Assembly: GCA_001805125.1 (NCBI GenBank)
Contig: MHEF01000117.1
Span: forward strand, 16,640 to 29,444
DNA: 12,805 bases
Direction: 5' to 3'
Source: Nitrospirae bacterium RBG_13_39_12
GTDB taxonomy: Bacteria; Nitrospirota; Thermodesulfovibrionia; Thermodesulfovibrionales; SM23-35
Shown here: positions 1 to 7,561 of the stretch, piece by piece
Numbering within the stretch: position 1 is the first letter of the stretch
Layout of the letters: each line of letters starts with the position of its first letter
Translations under genes and position numbers: made by a program
Notes under the pieces: model-generated
Database searches by the model: none
Told to the model about the DNA's origin: nothing
Seen by the model: the letters and a program-made list of their open reading frames with translations, nothing else

Positions 1-1
1 C

Positions 2-1837
2 TCAAACAAGCTCAGGGCGTTCTATGAAGAAGAGGGATACTGGCTTTCAAAAATAGTACCTGTAATTAAAACAATAAGTTCTGATTCAGCAAGCCTGACC
101 TATCAGATAGAAGAGGGTTCAAAAGTTAAGATTAAAAAAATAAATATTGAAGGTAACAAGGCCCTTTCAGCAGGCAAGATAAAAAGTGCTATAGAGACCA
201 AGGAATGGTGGCTTTTTTCATTTATTTCTTCATCGGGCTATTTTAAAAAAGAACGCATGGAATGGGATATTGAAAGGATAAGAGACCTTTATTTTAATAA
301 CGGTTTTATCCAGGTTGCGGTAGGAGAACCAAAAATTCAGCTCACAGATGATGGAAAAAGAATGATCATAACAATACCGGTTTCAGAAGGTGACCAGTTC
401 AAAATTTCTTCTATTGAATTCTCCGGCAATAATGTCTTCAGCAATGATGAAATAAACAAAAGAATAACCCTTAAACCTGACAACTATTTCAGCAAAGAGG
501 ACCTTAAAAAAGATGTACTATCAATATCAGAACTATATTCAGAAAACGGGTATGCGCTTATAACTGTCATCCCCGATCTGATACCTGACGAAAGCAAAAA
601 ACTTGTAAAAATAGTCCTGTCTATTGACGAGGGGGAAAAATATAAAATTGGCAGGATAGAAATTTCAGGGAACACCAAGACACGGGATAAGGTTATAAGA
701 AGGGAAATCAGGCTTGACGAGGGCGATATATTTAATAGCTCCTTATTGAGAAGAAGTTACGAAAAAATTAACAACCTTAATTTTTTTGAAACTGTAGAGT
801 TAATACCAAAACCTCAACCAGAGGCAAAAGAAGTAGATATTGATATAAAGGTGAAAGAAAGACCGACCGGCTTCTTCAGTATCGGTGGAGGTTATAGCTC
901 AGTCGAGAAATTTATTGCAATGGTCGATCTAACACAGGGGAATCTATTTGGGAAAGGACAGCTAGTTAAAATCAGAGCAGAACTCGGAGGCAGAACTACG
1001 TATTACGACATCACTTTCAGAGACCCCTATTTCCTGGATAAACCAATCTCATTTTCTGCAAATGTCTACAATACCACAAAAGAATATATAGATTATAATA
1101 AAGAGGCAACGGGTTTCGGGTTTTCTTTTGGCAAATATTTTTCAGATTACTGGTGGGGCGACATAGCATATAATTTTGAGTATGCAGACATATATAACAT
1201 ATCTGAAGATGCATCAAAAATAATTACAGAGCAGGAAGGCAAAAGGACAACCAGCAGTGTTACCCCGGTTTTAGTTAGAGATTCCAGAGACAATTTCCTT
1301 GACCCCTCAAGAGGCTCACGGAATTCCCTCTATGTAACATTTGCAGGAATCGGAGGAAATAATAAATTTGTTAAAAGTGAGATTGATTCTGCATGGTATT
1401 TCCCCATTGGATCTACAACAGTTATGTTTAGAGGCAGGTTCGGTTATGCAAAAGGCATCTTTGGCAAAGAACTGCCATTATATGAAAGATTTTATGTTGG
1501 TGGGATATATACAATTAGGGGATTGGGTTTTGGTGAAGCAGGACCTAGAGATGAAGAAACAAGAGACCCGATTGGGGGAACAGAAGAACTGATTTTCAAC
1601 ACAGAATATATATTCCCGATTGCCAGTGAGCTGAAGCTAAAAGGCGTAGTTTTTTTTGATGCAGGAAATTCTTATGAATCATTCGAAGAATTCGGCACTC
1701 TCAGATACACCACAGGCCTTGGCGTAAGATGGATATCACCTTTTGGACCTATAAGGATCGAGTGGGGTTATAATATCAACAAAAAACCTGATGAGCAATC
1801 CAGCAGATTTGAATTTGCATTTGGATCATTTTTCTAG
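2..1837 (+). CDS. bamA: Outer membrane protein assembly factor BamA (5'-truncated by window edge)
   Basis: BamA is the central Omp85 subunit of the BAM complex, which folds and inserts beta-barrel proteins into the outer membrane. The reading frame is open from the window edge, so 611 residues are visible; the signal peptide, POTRA1 and part of POTRA2 lie outside. The ATG at 257 is internal, inside POTRA3. POTRA3 runs roughly nt 128-385, POTRA4 395-630 and POTRA5 635-862; the last ends in the conserved VKERPTG stretch. The 16-strand barrel follows from about nt 863. The loop-6 lock motif is IRGLGFGEAGP (nt 1514-1546), matching the family VRGF/Y signature, and the protein ends with a C-terminal Phe (FAFGSFF), as barrel proteins do. 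It is first in the visible run bamA-skp-lpxD-fabZ-lpxA-lpxI, with 66 nt to skp. Identification is very secure. Confidence 0.97.
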   Translation, partial: SNKLRAFYEEEGYWLSKIVPVIKTISSDSASLTYQIEEGSKVKIKKINIEGNKALSAGKIKSAIETKEWWLFSFISSSGYFKKERMEWDIERIRDLYFNNGFIQVAVGEPKIQLTDDGKRMIITIPVSEGDQFKISSIEFSGNNVFSNDEINKRITLKPDNYFSKEDLKKDVLSISELYSENGYALITVIPDLIPDESKKLVKIVLSIDEGEKYKIGRIEISGNTKTRDKVIRREIRLDEGDIFNSSLLRRSYEKINNLNFFETVELIPKPQPEAKEVDIDIKVKERPTGFFSIGGGYSSVEKFIAMVDLTQGNLFGKGQLVKIRAELGGRTTYYDITFRDPYFLDKPISFSANVYNTTKEYIDYNKEATGFGFSFGKYFSDYWWGDIAYNFEYADIYNISEDASKIITEQEGKRTTSSVTPVLVRDSRDNFLDPSRGSRNSLYVTFAGIGGNNKFVKSEIDSAWYFPIGSTTVMFRGRFGYAKGIFGKELPLYERFYVGGIYTIRGLGFGEAGPRDEETRDPIGGTEELIFNTEYIFPIASELKLKGVVFFDAGNSYESFEEFGTLRYTTGLGVRWISPFGPIRIEWGYNINKKPDEQSSRFEFAFGSFF

Positions 1838-1903
1838 AAAATTAGAATAAACTAGCACTAAACTAATAAAGATTAAACTGATACAGGTTATTAAGGAGGA
1901 ATT

Positions 1904-2422
1904 ATGAAAAAGATATTATTGCTGTTTATTTTTCTTGCTTTGCCGGTTTCTTTACTCGCAGCTGATTCTGTTAAATTTGGAGCTATGGACCTCCAGAAGG
2001 TCTTGAATGAATCAGAAGCTGGGAAGAAGGCGAAATCTGACCTCGAGGATTTAATAAAATCCAAGGAATCTATGATTGAGGAAAAAGGCAAAACTGTAGA
2101 AAAGCTTAAAAGCGATTTAGAAAAACAGGCTTCTGCGCTCTCTACAGAGGCAAGGAAAAAAAAGGAAGACGAATTAGAAAAACTGCTCAGGGAATATCAG
2201 CGGTCTGTTCAGGATTCACAGGCTGAAGTCAAGAAGAAAGAGGGAGAACTAACAGATAATATAATAAAAGATATCCGTGAAATAGTAGAAAAAATAGGGG
2301 TAGAACAAGGGTATACACTCATAATCGAAAAAGGAATAGTTCTTTATTCAAATAAAGGCATAGAGATAACAGATGATGTCATGAAAAAATATAACGAGTT
2401 AAAAAATAAAACAAAGAAGTAG
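1904..2422 (+). CDS. skp: Periplasmic chaperone Skp/OmpH family
   Basis: Skp is a trimeric periplasmic chaperone that holds unfolded outer-membrane proteins and passes them to BamA. The 172-residue product begins with a Sec signal peptide (MKKILLLFIFLALPVSLLA, cleavage before ADS). A short beta strand follows, with the family pattern FGAMDLQKVLNES. Residues about 40-125 are a long, highly charged helical region rich in Lys and Glu, which would form the coiled-coil tentacles. The C-terminal strand is YTLIIEKGIVLYSN. Its length is close to the usual 160-190 residues. The start is fixed by a strong Shine-Dalgarno, AAGGAGG at 1893-1899, 4 nt before ATG. Its stop TAG shares its final G with the GTG start of lpxD, so the two are probably translationally coupled. 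Its place between bamA and lpxD is the widespread arrangement for this gene. Confidence 0.95.
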   Translation: MKKILLLFIFLALPVSLLAADSVKFGAMDLQKVLNESEAGKKAKSDLEDLIKSKESMIEEKGKTVEKLKSDLEKQASALSTEARKKKEDELEKLLREYQRSVQDSQAEVKKKEGELTDNIIKDIREIVEKIGVEQGYTLIIEKGIVLYSNKGIEITDDVMKKYNELKNKTKK

Positions 2423-3447
2423 TGAAGCTTAAAGAACTTGCATCCCTGACTGACGGGGAGATAATAGGTCCGCCTCAGTCGGATGATATTGAAATCACAG
2501 GTGTTTCAGGTATTAATGAGGCAAAAAAGGGAGATATCACATTTGTCTCATCAAAGAAATTTATAAAAGACCTTCCAGGATGCAAAGCTTCATGTGTGAT
2601 TGTAAAAGAGCCTGTATCTGATTTAGACATCATACAGCTTAAAGTATCAAACCCCTATTTCGCTTTTGCAAAACTACTTGAATATTTCTATATAAAGCCG
2701 CACAAATGCATCGGTATAAGCAAGGATGCTTTTGTTTCTGACAAGTCAAAAATAGCAACAGATGTTTCGATCTTCCCGTTTTCTTATATATCAGAAGGTG
2801 CTTCTGTTGGAACAGGGACTGTAATTTATCCGCATGTCTTCATAGGTGAAAATACTATTGTCGGAGAAAGATGCATTATTTATCCTAACGTGACGCTGAG
2901 AGAGGGGATAAAAGTCGGGAACAGAGTAATAATACATTCAGGCTCTGTAATTGGTTCCGATGGGTTCGGATATGTTTTTGAGAAAGGCAGACATTATAAG
3001 ATTCCTCAGGTTGGAGGTGTCATAGTCGAAGATGATGTCGAAATAGGTTCCAACGTCTCTATAGACAGGGCAACAACAGGAAACACAATAATTGGGAGCG
3101 GCACAAAAATAGACAACCTTGTCCAGATAGGTCATAATGTAAAAATCGGCAAAAACTCGATCATTATTGCGCAAGTAGCAATAGGTGGTAGCACAGAAAT
3201 TGGTAATTATGTTACTTTAGCTGGTCAGGTTGGTGTTGCCGATCACGCTAAAATAGCCTCGGAAACAATGATTGGTGCCCAATCAGGCATAATGGGTAAT
3301 GTTTCAAAAGGGGTTTATTCTGGCTCACCTGCCATGCCCCATCGGGAGTGGCTAAAGGCCAGTGCCTTATTTGCAAAACTACCAGAACTATATAAAAAGA
3401 TTAGAGAACTGGAAGAAAAGATAAAAAAGCTGAAAGGAGGAAACTAA
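2422..3447 (+). CDS. lpxD: UDP-3-O-(3-hydroxyacyl)glucosamine N-acyltransferase LpxD
   Basis: LpxD performs the third step of lipid A synthesis in the cytoplasm: it transfers a 3-hydroxyacyl chain from acyl carrier protein to the 2-amino group of UDP-3-O-acyl-glucosamine. The 341-residue protein has the expected N-terminal nucleotide-binding domain (about 1-100, starting MKLKELASLTDGEI). This is followed by a left-handed beta-helix of hexapeptide repeats (about 105-300) and a helical C-terminus ending in a Lys/Glu-rich helix. The probable catalytic base is His238 in the QIGHNVKIG segment, which aligns with His239 of E. coli LpxD (family knowledge). The GTG start overlaps the skp stop by one base (TAGTG) and lacks a good Shine-Dalgarno, so re-initiation after skp is likely. 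The MKLKELA beginning supports this start. fabZ follows after 6 nt. Confidence 0.96.
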   Translation: MKLKELASLTDGEIIGPPQSDDIEITGVSGINEAKKGDITFVSSKKFIKDLPGCKASCVIVKEPVSDLDIIQLKVSNPYFAFAKLLEYFYIKPHKCIGISKDAFVSDKSKIATDVSIFPFSYISEGASVGTGTVIYPHVFIGENTIVGERCIIYPNVTLREGIKVGNRVIIHSGSVIGSDGFGYVFEKGRHYKIPQVGGVIVEDDVEIGSNVSIDRATTGNTIIGSGTKIDNLVQIGHNVKIGKNSIIIAQVAIGGSTEIGNYVTLAGQVGVADHAKIASETMIGAQSGIMGNVSKGVYSGSPAMPHREWLKASALFAKLPELYKKIRELEEKIKKLKGGN

Positions 3448-3453
3448 AATATT

Positions 3454-3894
3454 ATGGATATAATGGATATAAAGGAGATACAAAAACTCTTACCGCACAG
3501 ATATCCGTTCCTTCTGGTTGATAGAGTTATTGATATAGAACCAGGCACAAGGGCCGTCGGGATAAAAAACGTGACAATTAATGAAGAGTTTTTTCAGGGG
3601 CATTTCCCAGGGCATCCAATTATGCCTGGCGTACTTATAATAGAAGCATTGGCTCAATTAGCAGGCATACTGGCCTTCCGTTCAGGTGTAAAAGATGCTA
3701 AATCCGTGTACTTTTTAAGTATTGAGAAAGCAAAATTCAGAAAGCCGGTTGTACCAGGAGATCAACTCAGACTTGAGGTTAACGTACTGCAACAGAGAGG
3801 AACTGTATGGAAGTTTTCAGGCAATGCCTTAGTTGAGGAAAAGGTAGCTGCAGAAGCTGAATTTACAGCCATGCTTACAGAAAGAGAGATATAA
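3454..3894 (+). CDS. fabZ: 3-hydroxyacyl-[acyl-carrier-protein] dehydratase FabZ
   Basis: FabZ dehydrates (3R)-hydroxyacyl-ACP to trans-2-enoyl-ACP in type II fatty acid synthesis. It competes with LpxA and LpxD for the same hydroxyacyl-ACP substrates, which explains its place between them. The 146-residue hot-dog-fold protein has the LLPHRYPFLLVDRV opening and the active-site block GHFPGHPIMPGVLIIEALAQ. Catalytic His50 and Glu64 have the family spacing of 14 residues. The first ATG at 3454 is chosen over the in-frame ATG at 3463 because AAAGGAGG at 3433-3440, inside the lpxD 3' end, is closer to it. Even so the 13-nt spacing is on the long side, so a start at 3463 cannot be excluded. lpxA begins 3 nt after the stop. 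Confidence 0.97.
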   Translation: MDIMDIKEIQKLLPHRYPFLLVDRVIDIEPGTRAVGIKNVTINEEFFQGHFPGHPIMPGVLIIEALAQLAGILAFRSGVKDAKSVYFLSIEKAKFRKPVVPGDQLRLEVNVLQQRGTVWKFSGNALVEEKVAAEAEFTAMLTEREI

Positions 3895-3897
3895 AAT

Positions 3898-4677
3898 ATG
3901 GAAAAGGGAATCCATCCAACAGCAATCATATCCACAGATGTAGAGATAGAAGAAGAGACCCTTATAGGTCCATTCTGTATTATCAGAGAGGGAGTCCGTC
4001 TGAAAAAGGGCTCTAAACTCATTTCAAATGTAGTTATAGAAGGCAATACCGAGATAGGTGAAAACTCAGTAATATACCCGTTCACGAGTATAGGGCTCCC
4101 GCCACAGGATTTAAAATATAAAGGACAAAAAACAGGTTTAAAAATTGGAAACAATAATATAATCCGTGAATATACAACAATACACAGGGCATCCGTTGGA
4201 GGAGATGGCATAACTACCATCGGAGACAATAATTTTCTAATGGCATACGTTCACATAGCACATGACTGCAAGATAGGAAATCAGATTATAATGGCAAATG
4301 CTGCAACTCTCGCAGGACATGTAACCATAGAAGACTATGCCGTGATAGGTGGACTTGTCGCAATTCACCAGTTCACAAGAATCGGAGCTTATTCAATGGT
4401 CGGCGGTTTCAGTGGAGTAGGACAGGATATACCACCCTATATGATAGCATCAGGAGCACGTGCAAAACTTTTCGGGCTAAATATAATCGGCCTCAAGCGG
4501 TTCGGGTTCTCTGAACAGACTATAAACGAACTAAAAAAAGCTTATAAAATACTTTTCAGGGAAAAGCGAACATTAAAAGATGCTTTAAAGAAAATACAGG
4601 AAGACCTCCCATATACTGATGAAATGAAGCATCTCATAGAGTTCATACAAAAGAATAAAAGAGGTATCTGCAGGTAG
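3898..4677 (+). CDS. lpxA: Acyl-[ACP]-UDP-N-acetylglucosamine O-acyltransferase LpxA
   Basis: LpxA catalyses the first step of lipid A synthesis, moving a 3-hydroxyacyl group from ACP to the 3-OH of UDP-GlcNAc. It is a cytoplasmic trimer. The 259 residues match the family length (262 in E. coli). Hexapeptide beta-helix repeats occupy about 1-185 and a helical domain follows (GLNIIGLKRFGFSEQTINELKKAYK, split here as GLNIIGLKRFGFS and onward). Catalytic His122 lies in VHIAHDCKIG and aligns with E. coli His125; His141 (LAGHV) aligns with His144. Gly170 in MVGGFSG aligns with E. coli Gly173, the residue at the end of the acyl-chain pocket, which hints at a long (about C14) chain preference. It starts 3 nt after fabZ with only a weak purine-rich AAAGAGAG upstream. 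A 102-nt gap with an inverted repeat follows before lpxI. Confidence 0.97.
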   Translation: MEKGIHPTAIISTDVEIEEETLIGPFCIIREGVRLKKGSKLISNVVIEGNTEIGENSVIYPFTSIGLPPQDLKYKGQKTGLKIGNNNIIREYTTIHRASVGGDGITTIGDNNFLMAYVHIAHDCKIGNQIIMANAATLAGHVTIEDYAVIGGLVAIHQFTRIGAYSMVGGFSGVGQDIPPYMIASGARAKLFGLNIIGLKRFGFSEQTINELKKAYKILFREKRTLKDALKKIQEDLPYTDEMKHLIEFIQKNKRGICR

Positions 4678-4779
4678 AAAAGAAAAGGCGTGATGCAAGA
4701 TACAGTATACGCTATAAAAGAGACCTTGCGCATTAAATAAAGAGCAGCAGCCTGTATCGCTCATCATGTGTTGTTACAA
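4678..4779 (+). repeat. Imperfect inverted repeat in the lpxA-lpxI gap
   Basis: This gap is the longest in an otherwise compact operon. Its left arm, CGTGATG CAA GATACAG (4689-4705), is complementary to its right arm, CTGTATC GCT CATCATG (4752-4768). GATACAG/CTGTATC pairs perfectly over 7 bp and CGTGATG/CATCATG pairs over 7 bp with one G-U. The two stems are separated by a symmetrical 3x3 mismatch, and the loop is 46 nt. No U-run follows, so it does not look like a Rho-independent terminator. The right arm ends 11 nt before the lpxI ATG, where no Shine-Dalgarno is visible. It could be a folded leader controlling lpxI, a processing site, or the remnant of a small repeated element. The pairing is seen directly; the function is unknown. 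Confidence 0.5.
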
Positions 4780-5592
4780 ATGAAGAAAAAACTCGGTCTG
4801 ATCGCAGGGATGGGTGACCTCCCAAAGGCTATAGCCAGTGAAGCAAAATCACAGGGGTATACTGTTATCGCTATAGCCCTTGAACCTTTAGCCGACAAAT
4901 CGCTGTCGTCATACGTAGATGAAATAAAATGGGTCAATGTCGGTAAGTTCGGCAAGATTATTGATTCAATGAAAAATTATGGCATAAAAAAGGCGGTGTT
5001 GGCAGGTAAAGTATCAAAGACGTTACTTTATAAAAGTAAGATCACCCCGGATCTCAGGGCAGTAAAACTTCTTTTTTCCCTGAAAGACAGAAGCGACGAC
5101 TCTATCCTTCTAGCAATAACAAGTGAAATAGAAAGAGAAGGGATTAATCTTCTTAATATAACCCATTTCAGTTCTACTCTACTTACACCTCAGGGAGTTC
5201 TTACGAAAAAAAGTCCAACCAGTGAAGAATGGAAAGATATTGCATTTGGCTGGAAAATCGCCAAGGAAATCGGGAGGCTTGATATTGGACAAACTGTCGT
5301 GGTTAAAAATCAGGCTGTTATGGCAGTTGAGGCAATCGAAGGTACAGATGAGGCCATAAAAAGAGGCGGGAAGCTTTCAGGTGGTGGAGCTGTTGTGGTT
5401 AAAGTCAGCAAACCCAATCAGGACATGCGATTTGATGTGCCCGTAGTAGGTTTGAATACATTAAAGGCAATGATTGAAGTTGGTGCACGGGTTTTATCTG
5501 TCGAAGCAAAAAAAACCCTCCTTATAGACAAAGAAAAGATTATCGAAGAGTCAAAAAAAGCAGGAATTTCAGTAGTTGGCTATGCTGGATAA
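4780..5592 (+). CDS. lpxI: UDP-2,3-diacylglucosamine diphosphatase LpxI (DUF1009)
   Basis: LpxI hydrolyses UDP-2,3-diacylglucosamine to lipid X and UMP, the fourth step of lipid A synthesis. It replaces the unrelated LpxH of E. coli. The product has 270 residues. The N-terminal domain opens with KKLGLIAGMGDLPKAIA, the typical LpxI beginning. The C-terminal domain has EIGRLDIGQTVVVK, AVEAIEGTDEA and FDVPVVGLNTL. Asp219 in the RFDVP motif aligns with catalytic Asp225 of Caulobacter LpxI (alignment from memory). ATG 4780 is preferred over the in-frame GTG at 4768 because it gives the family N-terminus and because that GTG overlaps the end of the upstream inverted repeat; neither start has a clear Shine-Dalgarno. 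The last 13 bp overlap the 3' end of the convergent cyclase gene. lpxB, often next in such clusters, is absent here. Confidence 0.94.
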   Translation: MKKKLGLIAGMGDLPKAIASEAKSQGYTVIAIALEPLADKSLSSYVDEIKWVNVGKFGKIIDSMKNYGIKKAVLAGKVSKTLLYKSKITPDLRAVKLLFSLKDRSDDSILLAITSEIEREGINLLNITHFSSTLLTPQGVLTKKSPTSEEWKDIAFGWKIAKEIGRLDIGQTVVVKNQAVMAVEAIEGTDEAIKRGGKLSGGGAVVVKVSKPNQDMRFDVPVVGLNTLKAMIEVGARVLSVEAKKTLLIDKEKIIEESKKAGISVVGYAG

Positions 5593-7529
5593 GCTTTTTT
5601 ATGCTTCTTGCTTTTGAGTTCAAAAATCTTTACCCCTTTTTCTTTCCCTTTGACTTTGACTATCTCAAGTTCCTTTATTTGGCAGTGCCCGATTAAACCC
5701 TTTTCGATTATCGGACTCAGATTATTCACGGCAAACTCTGTAACAATAATCTTTGAATTGAAATTCCTTGTAAGCTTTTCAACCCTTGCTGCAAGATTTA
5801 CATTGTCACCAATAACAGTATAATCCATCTTTCTGGCCGCAGCACCTATATTCCCGACAATAACCTCACCGGTATTTATACCGATACCGAAGTCAAGAAT
5901 CTCTTTCCCTTCTTTCATCCATCTATCCTGCAACTCGGAAAGCTTGTCTGTCATATTAAGTGCACATCTCACAGCCAGCTCAGCATGATTCGGCTGGTCA
6001 ACAGGTGCGCCCCAGAATGCCATTATCTCATCTCCAACAAATTTATCCAGCGTACCATCCCATCTGAAAATAATTTCCACCATTTCCTTGAAATATTCGT
6101 TAAGCATGGAAACTACCTCCTCGGAAGGCAATCTCTCTGAAATACTTGTAAACCCTACAAGGTCGGAGAACAGAATCGTAACTGTTTTTCTCTCGCCACC
6201 AAGTTTTGCTTTTTCCGGATTATTGATAAGTTCCTCAACAATCTTTGGAGATACATAACTTGAGAACATGGACCTTATTTCCTTCGCCTTTTTTTCCTCA
6301 AAGAAATGCTTTGATACTGTTATGCCTATAAAAACAAGTGACATATTTGTTACAGGATAGACAAGATTTGTCCATAGATCTTTATATATCAGTAAATAAA
6401 AATTAAGAAAAATATACAATGCTATCGAGCCGATCGCAAGTGCCGCTCCAGGGATAGCTTTTAATCTTGGGAGAAGAAAACCTAAGAAGATGCCTGTAAA
6501 AAGTATAAATGCTAACTCCACAAATCCATGGCTTTTTCTTATAAAATTATGTAAAAAGATGTTCTCCACAACATTTGCGTTTTTTTCAATACCCGGCATG
6601 TTGGCAGAAAGGGGGGTAACTTTCTGGTCGTGTGTACCAAGGGCAGAAGTTCCGATTAAAACTATCTTGTCCTTGAAAATAATCGCAGATGTATTGCCAT
6701 TGATGATATCTGATGCCGATTTGTATACAAAGTTACCGATATAATTCACGAGTACACGCCCACTAATATCAGTATCTATATATATATCACCGAGCTTTAT
6801 CCGTGAGCCTCCATAAAGAACCATGTCCTTCATCCCTATCCCGAGTGCAATCCTGGATACCTGAAGGGGAAATGAAGGATAGCAGTCATCTCCATAATAA
6901 AGATACATAATCTCCCACCTCAGTACGCCATCCATGTCAGGAAGTGTATACACATGGCCAAGAGATGAAACTTCAGCAAATTCTTTGAGAGGAGGTATAA
7001 CCAAATCGGGTTTTATTGCCCAATTTTTCCAGGAAATCCCTTTTACGCTTTTCACCTCCATAAATGCAGAGTCCCAGAGAAAATCTGGCATATTTTTTTC
7101 CTCTTTTTCAAGTGCATTTTTTTTATTTTCTTCAGGCACAATAAACGCTGTTGCAAGTACAACATTGCCTGCCTTCTCTATAGCCTTCGCAAGTTTTTCA
7201 TCAGTATCCCTGCTTTCCCGCTCGCTGAACATAATATCAATTCCGATAACCTTTGGTTTCCCTATTGAGATTCTACTGACAAGTTCTGCCATGACATCCC
7301 TTTTCCAAGGCCATCTCCCAATCTCTCTTATACTCTTTTCATCTACAGAAACAATGATGATATCTTCCGGAGGAGACTGATGTCTAAAGATGTCCCTGAG
7401 ATTTAGCCTCAGGTCGTATGTTCTACCCTCAACTTTTTCCTGGATAATTCTTGGATTATGTAACTGAAGGATGAAAAAAACTGATGTAAATATTAATGTA
7501 ATCAGATAGAACAGAAGTTTATTTTTCAC
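5580..7529 (-). CDS. CHASE2-domain class III adenylate (nucleotide) cyclase
   Basis: This is a membrane-bound sensor cyclase of 649 residues that probably makes cAMP from ATP. One N-terminal membrane segment (about 4-22) is followed by a periplasmic CHASE2 domain (about 25-330, with DEKSIREIGRWPW at 64-76). Three membrane segments come next (about 337-356, 359-382, 386-408), then a cytoplasmic class III cyclase domain (about 445-630). Metal ligands are Asp456 (LFSDLVGFT) and Asp500 (VGDEIMAFWG). Lys496 and Thr571 occupy the purine-selecting positions, the class IIIb pattern that favours ATP. Asn578 and Arg582 (NVNLAAR) would stabilise the transition state, so the enzyme looks active. The GTG start at 7529 has no visible Shine-Dalgarno but keeps the first membrane segment whole. 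It lies 32 nt after the M16 gene on the same strand and is probably its operon partner. The CHASE2 ligand is not known. Confidence 0.92.
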   Translation of the reverse strand: MKNKLLFYLITLIFTSVFFILQLHNPRIIQEKVEGRTYDLRLNLRDIFRHQSPPEDIIIVSVDEKSIREIGRWPWKRDVMAELVSRISIGKPKVIGIDIMFSERESRDTDEKLAKAIEKAGNVVLATAFIVPEENKKNALEKEEKNMPDFLWDSAFMEVKSVKGISWKNWAIKPDLVIPPLKEFAEVSSLGHVYTLPDMDGVLRWEIMYLYYGDDCYPSFPLQVSRIALGIGMKDMVLYGGSRIKLGDIYIDTDISGRVLVNYIGNFVYKSASDIINGNTSAIIFKDKIVLIGTSALGTHDQKVTPLSANMPGIEKNANVVENIFLHNFIRKSHGFVELAFILFTGIFLGFLLPRLKAIPGAALAIGSIALYIFLNFYLLIYKDLWTNLVYPVTNMSLVFIGITVSKHFFEEKKAKEIRSMFSSYVSPKIVEELINNPEKAKLGGERKTVTILFSDLVGFTSISERLPSEEVVSMLNEYFKEMVEIIFRWDGTLDKFVGDEIMAFWGAPVDQPNHAELAVRCALNMTDKLSELQDRWMKEGKEILDFGIGINTGEVIVGNIGAAARKMDYTVIGDNVNLAARVEKLTRNFNSKIIVTEFAVNNLSPIIEKGLIGHCQIKELEIVKVKGKEKGVKIFELKSKKHKKAYPA

Positions 7530-7561
7530 AGTTAAATTATATTGATTTTGTTTTTATTACA

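Noticed and set aside
1821..1848. Possible promoter before skp: TTGGAT (1821-1826), 16 nt, TAGAAT (1843-1848).
   Set aside because: The -10 is good (5/6) but the -35 matches only 3/6 and lies in the bamA end; too weak to list as a feature.
1848..1879. Three copies of TAAACT (1848, 1859, 1874) in the bamA-skp gap.
   Set aside because: Spacing is uneven (11 and 15 nt) and the hexamer is common in such A+T-rich sequence; no operator pattern is evident.
3762..4229. 155-codon open frame on the minus strand across fabZ and lpxA.
   Set aside because: Lies opposite two certain genes, has no family resemblance and no ribosome-binding site; an antisense shadow.
4768..4779. GTG 4768 as an alternative lpxI start adding four residues.
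   Set aside because: The extension (MLLQ) is not typical of LpxI, the GTG overlaps the inverted repeat arm, and it has no Shine-Dalgarno; ATG 4780 gives the family N-terminus.
5502..5559. A8 and A7 runs near the 3' end of lpxI as possible slippage or frameshift sites.
   Set aside because: The unshifted frame gives a full-length LpxI with all expected motifs; no alternative product of interest was found.
6934..7380. 148-codon open frame on the plus strand within the cyclase gene.
   Set aside because: Opposite the CHASE2 coding region, low-complexity Ser/Phe-rich translation typical of an antisense shadow.
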